From contig ML679966.1 of NCBI GenBank assembly GCA_007922225.1, forward strand, positions 51,981,583 to 52,045,582: DNA of 64,000 nucleotides, written 5' to 3'. Source of the stretch: Emydura subglobosa. Its lineage: Eukaryota > Chordata > Testudines > Chelidae. Shown piece after piece: positions 51,242-61,703 of this stretch. The translations under genes and the position numbers were made by a program. Each line of letters begins with the position of its first letter. The stretch's first letter is position 1. The notes beneath the pieces are model-generated. The model worked only from the letters and a program-made list of their open reading frames with translations. It did no database searches and was not told the DNA's origin.

Positions 51242-51554
51242 GTCTTTGCAGCAATGGGGAGCGCGCAGCATAAACAAACGGCGTGAAAACTGGTTTCTTG
51301 TTTGTTTGGGGCAAGAAAGGAGGGGGAAGGAGCGTAGCATCATGGGATGATGAAAATCTTCCGTTGCTAGTTGCACTGTGGGATAGCCACCCACAGTGCA
51401 CTGCTTTCAATGTCGACTCAAGTATGGCGAGTATGGATGCACGAGCCCAGTGCAAGGAGCGTGGTGTGAACACGCTCCTGCGACTTCTAAAAATCAGCAG
51501 GTGAAAGTTGATTTAAAGTAAGATGACTTCACTCTGCAGTGTAGACATACCCTA

Positions 51555-52620
51555 AGCTATTGGGGAAGTTTGGACTACCCGTGTAATAAGGTACTATGTA
51601 ATATGAGTAAGGCTGACAAAGTCAAGCCTTGATTGTATTTGCAAATCAATTCACAGAGATGTTACCTAGCCTAATCAATTGTAAAGGGCTACACTGGACA
51701 GTATAATAACCTGGTCGAATCAGAACATGAGAATAATTTGGGTGCCTGGGGACTGTGGTTTTCCAAATAAGGCAGTTGAGGTGAAAGAAAGAAAGAAAAA
51801 GCAACAGCAGTCACTATAGTGCTGACTTGTTCCTAATAAGTCCCTGCTGACAATGCCTTACTTCTGGGGAGACTCTGTGAAGTGACATGCCCCATGTGAC
51901 TAGCGGTAGGTAAAAAACAGATTACTAGCAGATATACTGGCAAAAACAGGGGAAATGGACACTAACTTCCTTTTCTCTCTAGCGATTTTCTGCATTGTTT
52001 TCATTCACGCTCTTTTGAACACCAATACAAATTAAAATATTCTGTTGTGGAGGTGGATGTTCCTTTATGAGCATATTTATCATGCCAACAACGCAGTTTA
52101 ATGTAACTTTGATGCTGTGCAATTATGTATTAATATTCCATCTTACTGGAAACATTCTTGGCCAGTGGGAATTGCTGTAGATAATTTTAGGCAACCTGGG
52201 GATAATTTGGCCAGCCACAAGGCATAGACAAAATATTTAAAACACACAGTTTAGAAAAAAGGGTTAGTTCTTTGCATTAATCCTATGCAAATCAACATTG
52301 GGATATGGAAATTAATATACAGTCATAAAAGGACACTGTTTGCTTTCTAAAATAAATACATAAAATATGGTATTTAGATAGAAAACAACTCAATAAAATA
52401 CATTCTTTTGGGGATTCTCTTTGGGTTAATTCTTCCTCCACATATTTAAAAAATCTTTATATTTTGACATTTATATAATCTTTTTCTTTGTTTTTGAATT
52501 TCAAGGTTGTTGTAAAAAAAAATTCTCATTTTTCATGATTCCTCCTCAACTTCCACCCCCAACATTTTCTAGCCAGCTTTATTAATTCCATTCTGTTCAG
52601 TGCAAATTTCAAAACAGATT
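51555..52620. other. GALNTL6: AT-rich spacer, nothing recognised
   Basis: No coding or repeat signal. A gaaagaaagaaaaag tract lies near 51785. This sequence separates the Harbinger element from the next solo LTR. Confidence 0.45.
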
Positions 52621-53534
52621 GCCACTGTGACCCGTCCGTGCCTAGGATAGCCACCTGAAAATGCCAAGGTCAGGGCAGGCTGTAAAAGGAGAGCGGATTC
52701 TCCCAGCACTGGTGAGTGACACTGAAGTCAGACTTCCCAACCAGCCACAAAGAGTGCTTCTGATTCCCCACACTGGTTATCAAGAAGCCAAAATAAAAAT
52801 ATACACAACCTCCTTTATTGCATTTCAGTCTCTGGCTTCCTATCAGCCACTAGGTTCAATAAAGAGACCAGATATTTAAAACTCTATGCTCTTTACCAAA
52901 AAGTTTCTCCTGACCTCAAAGGGTCAGCCACAGTATCAGATCAATATAAGTTTGGATCTTTCCCAAAATACCATGCTGCCAATCGATCCTTTAGTAAATA
53001 AAACTAAAGGTTTATTGTAAAAAGAAAGAAACAAACTATAAAAGAAGTGTTAAAGGATTAAAGCAACCAGACACATACAATTGATTTGAAAGTCCATAAA
53101 ATGGATGTGGTGCAGCTGCCTTTTATGTCCTTTGGCCTTTGCCATGCTGCTTGTGGAAATTTACAGGAATAAGATGGAGTCCAAAGTCACATGAGTAAGT
53201 CCTGATGACTATCAGGTAAATCCCTGGCTTCTCCCCCTGGACCCCCTGTACCTGTGAATTTCTTAATGGGTCATTAAGCAGGCTCGTGCTGTAGCCATCC
53301 TGTCTGGGGTGTCGCCCAGGCATAGCACAATTTGAAATACAGATATATCAAACATATCCATAACTTCTATTACACACATAACACATGAACATAAACATTA
53401 TCTATCTTAGCACATTATAGCCTTTCTAACAGTACCTGACACGGAATATTTCATATGAATTATTATGATTTTGACATATTGATGTTAAATAATATAATGA
53501 ATGCCTCCCCAAATCCAGCCAGCGTCACAGCCAC
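52621..53534. mobile_element. Solo LTR with perfect 5-bp target duplication
   Basis: The insert 52626-53529 (904 bp) begins TGTGACCC and ends GTCACA. GCCAC occurs directly on both flanks (52621-52625 and 53530-53534). Inside are gtaaataaaactaaaggttt near 52994 (AATAAA) and purine-rich a/g tracts. No coding region is seen. Orientation is undecided because the ends are palindromic. Confidence 0.88.
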
Positions 53535-53929
53535 CTCATATGAATCATACCAGTCCTGAGGACTTTATACTTTCAGGACTGATAATTTTCCTTGGGTTGG
53601 AAGCATCATGAAGTGGTGAAGTAAGGACAGTCAGGACTCCTGGACAGAGCTAATCACGACACACCTCTGTCCTTCAGGGAACCCACCTCTTTCCCCTGTC
53701 CTGGATGTAAGAGTTACTGAAGAAGAATAGGGAAAAGAAAAGCAGTAGGTTGAGGTAAAGCTTTCCTGGCATGAAAACCAGAAGTGATTTAATGTTGAAG
53801 AGGTAGCTGATGGAGAAGCAAAAACCAGAGGGGGAGTTTGTTGAGGCTGCCATCAAATGGGAATGAAAGGGAAATTGATAGCAACTGTGAGTGGAAGATT
53901 ATGTCAGGAAAAAATAACACCCACATTAA
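53535..53929. other. GALNTL6: Spacer, nothing recognised
   Basis: No element recognised between the solo LTR and the tandem duplication. Confidence 0.4.
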
Positions 53930-53995
53930 GCAATATTATATATTAAGCAAAATATTGCTTAAGCAATAGCATATATTAAGCAAAATATTGCTTAA
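53930..53995. repeat. 33-bp tandem duplication with internal palindrome
   Basis: Two units, 53930-53962 and 53963-53995, differ at only three or four bases. Each contains ttaagcaaaatattgcttaa, an almost perfect palindrome. It probably arose by a single local duplication. Confidence 0.85.
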
Positions 53996-54503
53996 ACTGG
54001 CTAATAGCATATTTAAGTAGGTTTTGCGGTTTGCTCCCACCTTCACAATACTTGTCAATATCATTAGAGCTGGTTGAAAAATGGGAAAAATGTTCCCTTT
54101 TTGTCAAAAAAATCAGCATTTGAAAGTTTATACTAGATCTAATTGTTATTTATCACCACTGATGTGTTTGATTCTTTCCAGTTAAATAAGATAGGTACCC
54201 TGGCACAAGTTGTGGTCCTTCAGACACATGCAAAACCAATCAGGCACAAATAATATATTATTTACTGGCAGCTGTCAGAGTTGATGCATGCATATAGGAG
54301 TGGTCAGTTTTAAAGATTTACTTGATTAGAGATAGTTCTGTGTAAAATGTGTAAAATAGTGTCCTAAAAATGAGTTGTAATAGGTAAAGAACTCTAATGA
54401 AAAGAAAACAGAAATATTTACTTTTCTGATATTTTCTTTCCACCCAGCCAACAACGGACCAATAACCTCCCCCAAAAGAGGGAGTAGAGGCTCTTAGGGG
54501 TTT
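53996..54503. other. GALNTL6: Spacer, nothing recognised
   Basis: AT-rich sequence with no gene or repeat seen. Confidence 0.4.
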
Positions 54504-55202
54504 GTAGTGAGGTGGAGTGGCTTCCCTCCAGACTTGAGAGCAAGGGACCACTACCCTTCCCCGGTGGGTGAACCCAAAGCTGCCCCGTCCCACTCGCCAG
54601 AAGTACCAGGGTGGGGCAGGAAGTATAAAGGGAGGGCCTGCAGCTAAGTTGCAACTGCACCAGGGAAGGAGACAGATGACTCTTCTCTGCAGCTGAGCCT
54701 TCTGCGGGACCCTGTATCAGCTATCGAGCAGACCAGTGCCCTACTGAGTGAAGAGACAGAGGACCCAGAGGAGTGGCTGAAGTGACTGCCACCCAACTAC
54801 AAGACAGAGCCCCAGTTCAACTGAGCAAAACTGACTATAGTGGGGCAGGAAGTAGCCCAGGGGAACCAGATTTCAGTAAAATTGTGCTGCTGGGAAACAA
54901 GGCAGTGGAATTTTGGTTTTCCCACCAACCTAGTGGACAACCCACCACTAATAGGGCCGTGTGCTGGGCCCCAATGGATTAGGGTGGGCTCCCGTCTCTC
55001 TATCCCCTTTGCTGCTACTCCACAACTGACCCTAGGCCTGAAGGCCTGTACCTTGGTTGTTGGTTGCCCCAACGAGGAAGCTGTGAGCTATAGACTGCTT
55101 GTTGCTCAGCCCTGGCCAGCACTGCCTGAGCCAAACTACTGTTGTCTGATACAGTGAGGTAGAGTGGCCTCCCCACCACACTTGAGAGTGAGAGACCACT
55201 AC
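54504..55202. repeat. 699-bp segment bounded by 51-bp direct repeats
   Basis: The block 54504-54554 recurs at 55152-55202 with about 80% identity: agtgaggtggagtggcttcc against agtgaggtagagtggcctcc, and ggaccactac against agaccactac. Inside, ggtggggcaggaagta (near 54611) recurs at agtggggcaggaagta (near 54838). The segment is GC-rich compared with its flanks. It could be untranslated sequence of a gypsy element, a miniature LTR-type element or a decayed satellite. Confidence 0.6.
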
Positions 55203-56201
55203 AGTTTAAAAGTTATTTATCTAGGAATCCATTCTTGCTGTGAACTTTTTTCTTTACATAGTATCCTAAACTGTTGCTGGTTGCATCAACTTTTTCCTGT
55301 CACAGTCTTTTGGGAATGTCAGAAGACCCTATTCAGAGACAAAGGTTTTTAAAAATAAAACTGGTTCTAAAAAAAAAAAAGTCAGCTGCCAAAATATCAT
55401 ATACCAGAAGCAACATGACTTGTCACCCTTACCCCTAAATATTTGCTGGGATTCTTCAAACTCTCATATAACAGTAGTAGCAGGAGGCTCTATGCTACTA
55501 TGTCATTTTTCTGAATGGTCATGCTTAATTTTGATTGGTTACATGGATAATTTTCTGTTCTCTGGCTAGATGACTGGAACAATTAGAATCAGGTTTCTAG
55601 CAAAATTATGTGTGTTCAAATTTCACTCTCTGAATGTTCTTCATCATTTGCTTAAAAACTTAAAAATAGACCTATTAGAATCAGGATTCTAGTGAACATA
55701 ATCAAATTTAAGAGTTTAAGTTTCTGAATATTCAGAATATTCAGTATTCACTTAAAATTTACAGTTTCTGTGGACATTCCTATCATGGAACTCTACCAAA
55801 ATATTCAAGGAAATAGAACATGGGCATTTGGGGGAAAATGGCATAAACAGCAAAAGCTTGATTAAAAATACAAATTAAAGTTCACTGAGATTTTTTACAG
55901 GATTTACCCAGACCCAGCTTATGGTATGTATTGTGAGATCAAATCATATTCACACAAAACCCCACAAAAAACACAAACTGAAAAACCCTCAACATAAGAT
56001 TGCCGAACAACTGCACTGCTCACACATTTAACTCCAGCAAATAGTTATATGTCTACTTTTTGCCAACTTCGACAAAATACCTTCATCATACAGCACCATA
56101 GTTATATAGTCACATTTCCTGTTAGGCTGGCAGGTACTTCCCCAGAAAGACAACAGGTGAATACACAGAGTGAAGTATTTTATCAAACATAGTTTACATA
56201 C
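55203..56201. other. GALNTL6: Intronic spacer next to the exon
   Basis: An A-run at 55367-55380 and an otherwise AT-rich stretch. On the minus strand this is the beginning of the 49-kb intron; the donor gtatgt is at 56201-56196. Confidence 0.5.
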
Positions 56202-56340
56202 TTTGGATGTCGAATGTCTGGCAGTGATCGTTCCAGGGCTATGTTGTTGCTAACAAATATGTTAAAGCCATTCTCTCTATAAGCAGTATCATCATGGTCT
56301 TCCTCTGTGAGAGGGTACGGCTTTCCATGCTCACCTTTCC
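56202..56340 (-). CDS. GALNTL6: GALNTL6 internal exon: stem-to-catalytic linker
   Basis: A 139-nt exon on the minus strand. The acceptor ttttgttacag ends at 56341; the donor AAA|gtatgt begins at 56201. In frame it encodes (G)[17 protein letters not shown], then [20 protein letters not shown] and SLPDIRHP, ending in AA of a split Asn codon. In GalNAc-transferases the segment [25 protein letters not shown] lies just before the catalytic domain, at the end of the luminal stem. [16 protein letters not shown] separates GALNTL6 from GALNT10, whose version I recall as GEQGRPYPMTDAERVD. It corresponds to about residues 83-130 of the human protein. The phase (one base from the previous exon completes Gly) and the exit phase both fit the neighbouring exons. 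Confidence 0.95.
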
Positions 56341-56419
56341 CTGTAACAAAATGAAAGAGTTACCAGTTTCTATTATTTGACATCACAGAGAAGGTTCAAA
56401 TTTGGACTATAGCAAGGAT

Positions 56420-58330
56420 ATAACAAGGAAGAATGGAGCAGGAATAATCATAGCAGAAATATTACAGGATAAGGTACTGGAATCCAAAGGAAGAGAGACT
56501 GGCTGATGAAAATTATAATAGTACTGAGCAGAGAACAGATATTCATGTTATATGTAGATGAACACCACAGATTGGTTGTACAATTCAGGAGAATGAGGAA
56601 TTCCAGATAGTCCTGAACAATTGATAAGTGAAGTACCACAAGCTGACTACTTTATTATTGAAGCAGATCTCATGGATGTGTGGGAAAATACAATAAGGTC
56701 TATGACAATTGTGATGGACCACAAGGCTTTGGAACCAGAAGTGAAGCAAGGCAATTCTTTAGAATTAGCCAGAGACCATGGCCTTATTGTTGCCAATATG
56801 TAGTTTATATAGAGGGAGGAGTGTTTAATTATATAAAAAGTGATAGCAACAAGTTTCAGATTGATTATTTCCTAACAAGAGGAAGACATTTAAACAAACA
56901 TGAGAGACTGTACAGTGATCACAGGAAAGCAGATTCCAGAGAATCTGGAAGAAGTTAGACACATTTAAGGATGAGGTCCTAAGGAAGCTGGACAATGACC
57001 AAACCAACACGATGGCACCAATGAGATTTGGGGGGAAAATATCTAAACACATTACATCAGCTGCCTGTAGCCAAATGAAAGGAGAGAAATTTAATGACCA
57101 GGAAATGAAGTCAGGAGGTAATGATGTGCAGGAGACAGTGAAAAAAGGAGGAAAGGTTTAAGTGATGGCAAAAAGTAAGATTGGTGGAAAGTTATGATGA
57201 ATACAAGCTGGTAAACAAAACAGCAAAAAGAGCTGCTGTGAAAGCTAAAAGATCAGGCATTTAAAGCCTTATATGTAGGACTACCTTGAAGGAAAGAGGG
57301 ATGGGGGGAAATATATAGACTAACCAAGACTAGGCACAGAAGCATAGAGGACTTAGGAGCTGTAGAGTGAGTCAAAGATGAAAATGGAAGAGTACGGGTG
57401 AAAGACAGTGAAACCATTAGGAAGTAGCAGAAGTTTTATGAGAAACAGTTCAATGAAGAAAAAAGTGAAGAAACAATTGAGGGAAGTGTGTGCAAGCAAG
57501 AACCTTATGAGATGGGAAAAGCAATGGGATCGGACAGTGTACCTCAACTGGTACACTGTCTGATCCCATTGCTTATCCCACCTTGTGAGGTCTGTCTCTG
57601 ACCCCTGGCTTCAGTTCCTAGCTCCCACGGATCTGATACTAGTCCTGCTTACCTTTGCTCTGAATCCTGACAGTACTGGAAAAATACTGGATGAGTGGAG
57701 GAAGAACACATTGGTCCCCATCTTCAAGTGTAAAAATTACAAGAATGTAGTAATTACTGACCAATCAAGCTAATGAATCACATGGTGAACTGGCTGGAAG
57801 GAATTATCAAGAAAAGACTTTGGGTGAAACTGGAGTATCAAATAAGTGACAGCCAATTTGATTTTATGCCAGATAGGTCAACAATAGATGCAGTGTCTGC
57901 ACCCCAAACATTGCTGGAGAAGTACAGAGAGAAACACAGTGAATTGCACTTCATGTTGGTGGATTTAGAGAAGGCTAAGACAGGATTCCTAGATAATTGT
58001 TATTGTAAAGCATGAGGACAAACAATCTGACAGAGACATATGCTCAGACTATCATGGACATGTACAAGGATAGCACAACAGTCAGTGCAACTACAGTGAG
58101 TCATTCAAAGCAAGGATAGGTCTATATGAAGGATCAGCACTAAACCCATTTCTATATGTGATTGTAAATGGACACCTGGACACAGGAGATTAGTAGACAG
58201 GCTCCATGAAGCATGCTTTTTGCTGATGACATTGTGCAGGAAGATAAATACAAACTGGAAAGGGACCTAGAACTACAGAGAGCTGCATTAGAAAAAAATG
58301 GCTTATGAATTAGCACCCTCCTACCTACTC
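56420..58330 (+). mobile_element. RTE-type LINE, degraded, endonuclease and RT
   Basis: Endonuclease part: GAGIIIAEILQDKVLESKG near 56430, DGPQGFGTRSEARQFF near 56715, and GGVFNYIKSDSNKFQIDYFL near 56815 (the QIDY motif at the end of the apurinic-type endonuclease). RT part: EMGKAMGSDSVPQ near 57508, ILDEWRKNTLVPIFK near 57690, QFDFMPDRSTIDAV near 57855, ELHFMLVDLEKA near 57942, and MLFADDIV with FADD at 58219-58230. These match the RTE/BovB order. Stops are frequent, and a foldback at 57503-57590 replaces part of the RT. It begins only about 80 bp from the GALNTL6 exon, on the opposite strand. Confidence 0.85.
57503..57590. repeat. 41-nt foldback inside the RTE reverse transcriptase
   Basis: The left arm 57503-57543 and right arm 57550-57590 are reverse complements with about 35 of 41 positions paired; the loop is tcaact. 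The core gcaatgggatcggacagtgt pairs with acactgtctgatcccattgc. The left arm is in-frame RTE sequence, so the right arm is an inverted copy of it. Confidence 0.9.
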
Positions 58331-60000
58331 CCTCCCCTCCCCTGAAAGGGGAAGAACTGAAACTGAAGAACAAGAGCCACTGACCCTGATGGATGGGAAA
58401 AAGGCAAAGACAACAAGGATGATGACAAGGAAATAGTAGATATGGACTCAAATCAGAACCTCACATCTGAACGCCTGTAAGGACATTTATGATCTAGATA
58501 TGTATATTGATATAAACATCATGATTCAGATGTACTTCATATAATGGGCTGAATACCAAATCAGAACTAATCGGAATTTCCCCAAAGCTCTGGGGTAGTT
58601 TTGATTAAGATCCACTTCTGGGTCTGAACTGTACAGCTTGGTTCCCTGTCTTGCTTTCAATTTTATATTTAAAAAAAAAAAAAAGACATTTCGAAAGCTT
58701 CTCACATTTGTTTCAGTATCTTTATTGCCGTTGCTAAGACTTGAACTTAAATGAGGGTGTCATTTAGAGTTGATGGTGCCAGTATTTTTGACAGAATTTG
58801 CCATTTTATCAAAATAGAAATATTTCATGAAGACTGTTTGATTCCATTGACTTTGCAATACAATCTTGGCTGGTTTCCTGGCAGATCACCTGCCTTGCTC
58901 CTTGTCAGGCTGCAAGGCAGGCTGCCAGGGAGCTAAAAGCCTGGAAGCCATGGGAGTCCTGACACCCAAGTTCATGGCTCCTCGGCAGCCTGGGCTTCCA
59001 GGCTCATGGCTCCTCTGCAATCTGCCAGCCCTGGGAGAAGCTGTGACTTCAAAACTTCCCAGGCTCATGGGTCCTCAACAGGCTAGGTTTCCAGCGCTTC
59101 TCAGGTCACCATGCAGACTATTCCAAAGCCTGGGCTCAATTTCCTTTCATGGATAATTGTGAAATGATTCATTTTCATTCTGAAGACAATGCAATCAAAT
59201 TTTGAAACATCCTAATTCCTCTGTGAAACTAAGTTACCTTTTTCTGCTCAGCTCTAGTGCCATCTTCTTTAGTTACAAATATCATTACAAAAATATAAGG
59301 GGGAAGGCAATCATTATGTAATAATAAATACTAGTTAGAGCAGATTGAAACAAGAGGAAAACCTCTCAATGAACCAGCCAATGACGAGAGGAAGCTGTAA
59401 GGAAACGTCACTCCAAGTTGTGGGGGGCAGGAGTTCTCCTTTGTTTTTAATAGAGGGTGGGAAGCTGTGGTCCTCACTCACATCCCCTTAATGTAACCTT
59501 GAATTATAAAAGGCATAGAAGTGAATTTCTCAACTTTTGTCATTCTTAATGTGTGTGTAGAGATGGGGGAGAGGGGGAGAGAAAAGAGAGGCATGATGTG
59601 GTATACTTGACTAAATGGCTATAGGCTCCCCATATTCATGTGAACTAACAGCTGGGAAAGAATCATTTCCTACAAGGAATGTTATAATTATCTTGCATCA
59701 CATCGCATTATTTAGTATGTGCAAAAGTTAACATCTGCCCTCTCTTGCACAGCTGTGCAGTACATCTTTGCTTTTTTTTCTCGTTGCCTTGTCCTTTTCC
59801 ACATTGTAGAGGAGAGTTTCTGGCCATTTTAGGTTTTTGGCTTTCCAGGAGGCAATCTATGCCTTTAAAAGATAGATGATCTAAGGCCTGGTTCACCACC
59901 CCTCAACCTTGTGGGCCTGATCCTCCACTACCTTACATTTTCACTTTCCCTTCACTAGAAAGTGTTGTATATGCAAGTTATAGCAATCATCAAAAAGCAT
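58331..60000. other. GALNTL6: Spacer with a GC-rich imperfect repeat at about 58895-59120
   Basis: At 58895-59120 ggctcatggctcctc-like and gcctgggcttccaggctcat-like units recur, forming an imperfect tandem repeat. On both strands open frames result from this bias and are not believed. The rest is AT-rich with nothing recognised. Confidence 0.45.
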
Positions 60001-60421
60001 AATTACAATGCTTGTGCCTATCCACACAGCACTTGTGTCGCTGAAGCGCATCCTCAGTTGGTGCTCTAACAGCGACAGTGAGTGCAGCGCACTGTGGGCA
60101 GCTATCCCACTGTGCAACTCACCACCTTGTGCGCTAGGAGTTGTAGGAAGGCAGAGAGGATTGCAGTGTATCATGGGTGCAGGTTCAACATCCCATAATG
60201 CAGTCATTTCCATCCTGTCATTTTATGGTTTTCCGACTGCATTTTGTGGCATATTTCAATGGCCCCAGTTTCTTGCGTGCCTACCATTTCTATCTGAAAG
60301 GATGGATTCTGCACTGGTCTCCCCTGTTGATGTCAGTGTTCTGAATATATTGCTGCTGGTCATTCAGTATATTTCATGAGCTTCCAATCAAAACAGGAAT
60401 CTGAGGTGCCTCATCTGCTCT

Positions 60422-61507
60422 GTGCTATACAAACACACAACACTGGATTACTGTTTGCATTCATGGTGCACTGACACGTTCGGGCACATGAAACAAGCAT
60501 TGAGTGGTAGGATCACATCATTATGTAGGTTTGGGATGATGAGCAGTGACGGCAGAATTTTCACATGCGCAAACCACCTTCTTGGAAGTCCGTGCGGAGC
60601 TCACCCCTGCCCTGTGACACACGGACACCAGAATAAGAGCTTCCCACTCTCGGTGGAGAAGCAAGTGGTGATTGCTGTGTGGAAGATGGCAACTCCAGAC
60701 TGCTACAGCTCAGTTGCTAATCAGTTTGGAGTTGGGAAATCCACCATTGGCACTGTGCAGGGCCATTAATTGCATTCTGCTATGTAGGACAGAGTCTTGA
60801 AAATGTGTGATAGTGGATGGCTTCGCAGCGATGGGATTTCCCTAACTGAGGTGGGGTGATAGATGGCACATGTCCCAATTTTGGCTCTGGACCATCTTGT
60901 GATGGAGTACATCAATAGAAAGGGGTACTTCTCGATGGTACTGCAGGAGCTTGTGGATCACCGTGGGCGTTTCACTGACATCAGCGGGTTGGCCAGGGAA
61001 GGTGCATGACGCATGCATCTTCAGGAAAACTGGCCTGTACAGAAAGCTGCAAGCAGGGACTTTCTTTCCAGTCCAAAAGATTCCAATGGAGGATGTTGAA
61101 ATGCCCATAGCGATCCTGGGAGACCCAGCCTACCCCTTATTGCCATGGCTCATGAAGCCTTATAGCAACCTGGATAGCAGCAAGGAGCACTTCAATAACA
61201 GGTTAAGCAGGTGCTAAATGACTCTTGAATATGCATTTGGCATATTAAGAGCTCGCTGGTGATGCCTTTAAGGAAGGTTAGATTTAAATGGGGAAAATAT
61301 TCCCATGGTTGTAGCTGCATGCTGTGTGCCCCATAATATTTATGAAGCTAAGGGTGAAAAGTTTCCCCCTGCATGGAGCACAGCGGTAGATGGCCTTGCA
61401 GCTGACTATGAGTAACCAGTGTCAGAGCTATTAGAAGTATATAACAGGGGGAGAGGCATTCAAATCAAGGAGGCCTTGAGGAGCCATTTTGACAATGAGC
61501 ATCAATA
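60422..61507 (+). pseudogene. Harbinger DDE transposase, decayed
   Basis: The helix-turn-helix region reads LSVEKQVVIAVWKMATPDCY and FGVGKSTIG (60650-60750). Then come a damaged VIDG block (first Asp at about 60867, frameshifted), GWPGKVHDACIFRKTGLY near 60984, EMPIAILGDPAYPLLPWLMK with the second Asp near 61123, and a stop (TAA, 61216) followed by TLEYAFG with the Glu near 61229. EAKGEKFPPAW near 61345 is close to the C-terminus. There are multiple stops and frameshifts. It is clearly related to 49987-51241, yet differs at many conserved positions, so it is a separate subfamily. Confidence 0.82.
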
Positions 61508-61703
61508 AGGTGTGTTTGTAAACAGCACTGTGCCATGATATGACCACTATCCAGCTTGCAGTGTGTATCAATGTGAGATGCAACCACTGTGTGCAAGAGA
61601 CAAAGATTGCTTATTCTTCACAGAGTATGTCTTTATTAAATAATTATTCACAACACACAAAAAGCTGGGCTGGAGGGGAGAAAGCAGTGAGGGGCAGTGT
61701 GAG

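Larger units (their letters stand above)
47566..51551. mobile_element. PIF/Harbinger DNA transposon, near complete, two convergent genes
   Basis: The inverted termini share gtctacactg (47573-47582 on plus, and the complement of cagtgtagac at 51537-51546). The right end finishes cataccc|taa as in the TAA-flanked MITE at 45779; the left end is diverged, so its duplication is unresolved. The element carries the two proteins typical of autonomous Harbingers: a Myb/SANT-like DNA-binding protein on plus (47955-49769) and a DDE transposase on minus (51241-49987). They point towards each other, and their polyadenylation signals lie 26 bp apart. Both genes carry a few stops and frameshifts, so this copy is inactive, but decay is light. 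Length is about 4.0 kb. Confidence 0.88.
7105..56201 (-). other. GALNTL6: GALNTL6 intron of about 49.1 kb
   Basis: The two exons match adjacent protein segments with no residue missing between them, and donor (gtatgt at 56201-56196) and acceptor (ctcctcag at 7112-7105) are both good. Everything between is intronic, and all other recognisable coding remnants are from transposable elements. Human GALNTL6 is also known for very large introns. Confidence 0.88.

Noticed and set aside
6938..56340. GALNT10 as the host gene
   Set aside because: The segments [16 protein letters not shown] and [14 protein letters not shown] fit GALNTL6 better than GALNT10, from memory of both families. A full alignment would settle it.
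58866..59156. Open frame of 96 codons on plus
   Set aside because: It lies in an imperfect tandem repeat with biased composition, which creates frames on both strands.
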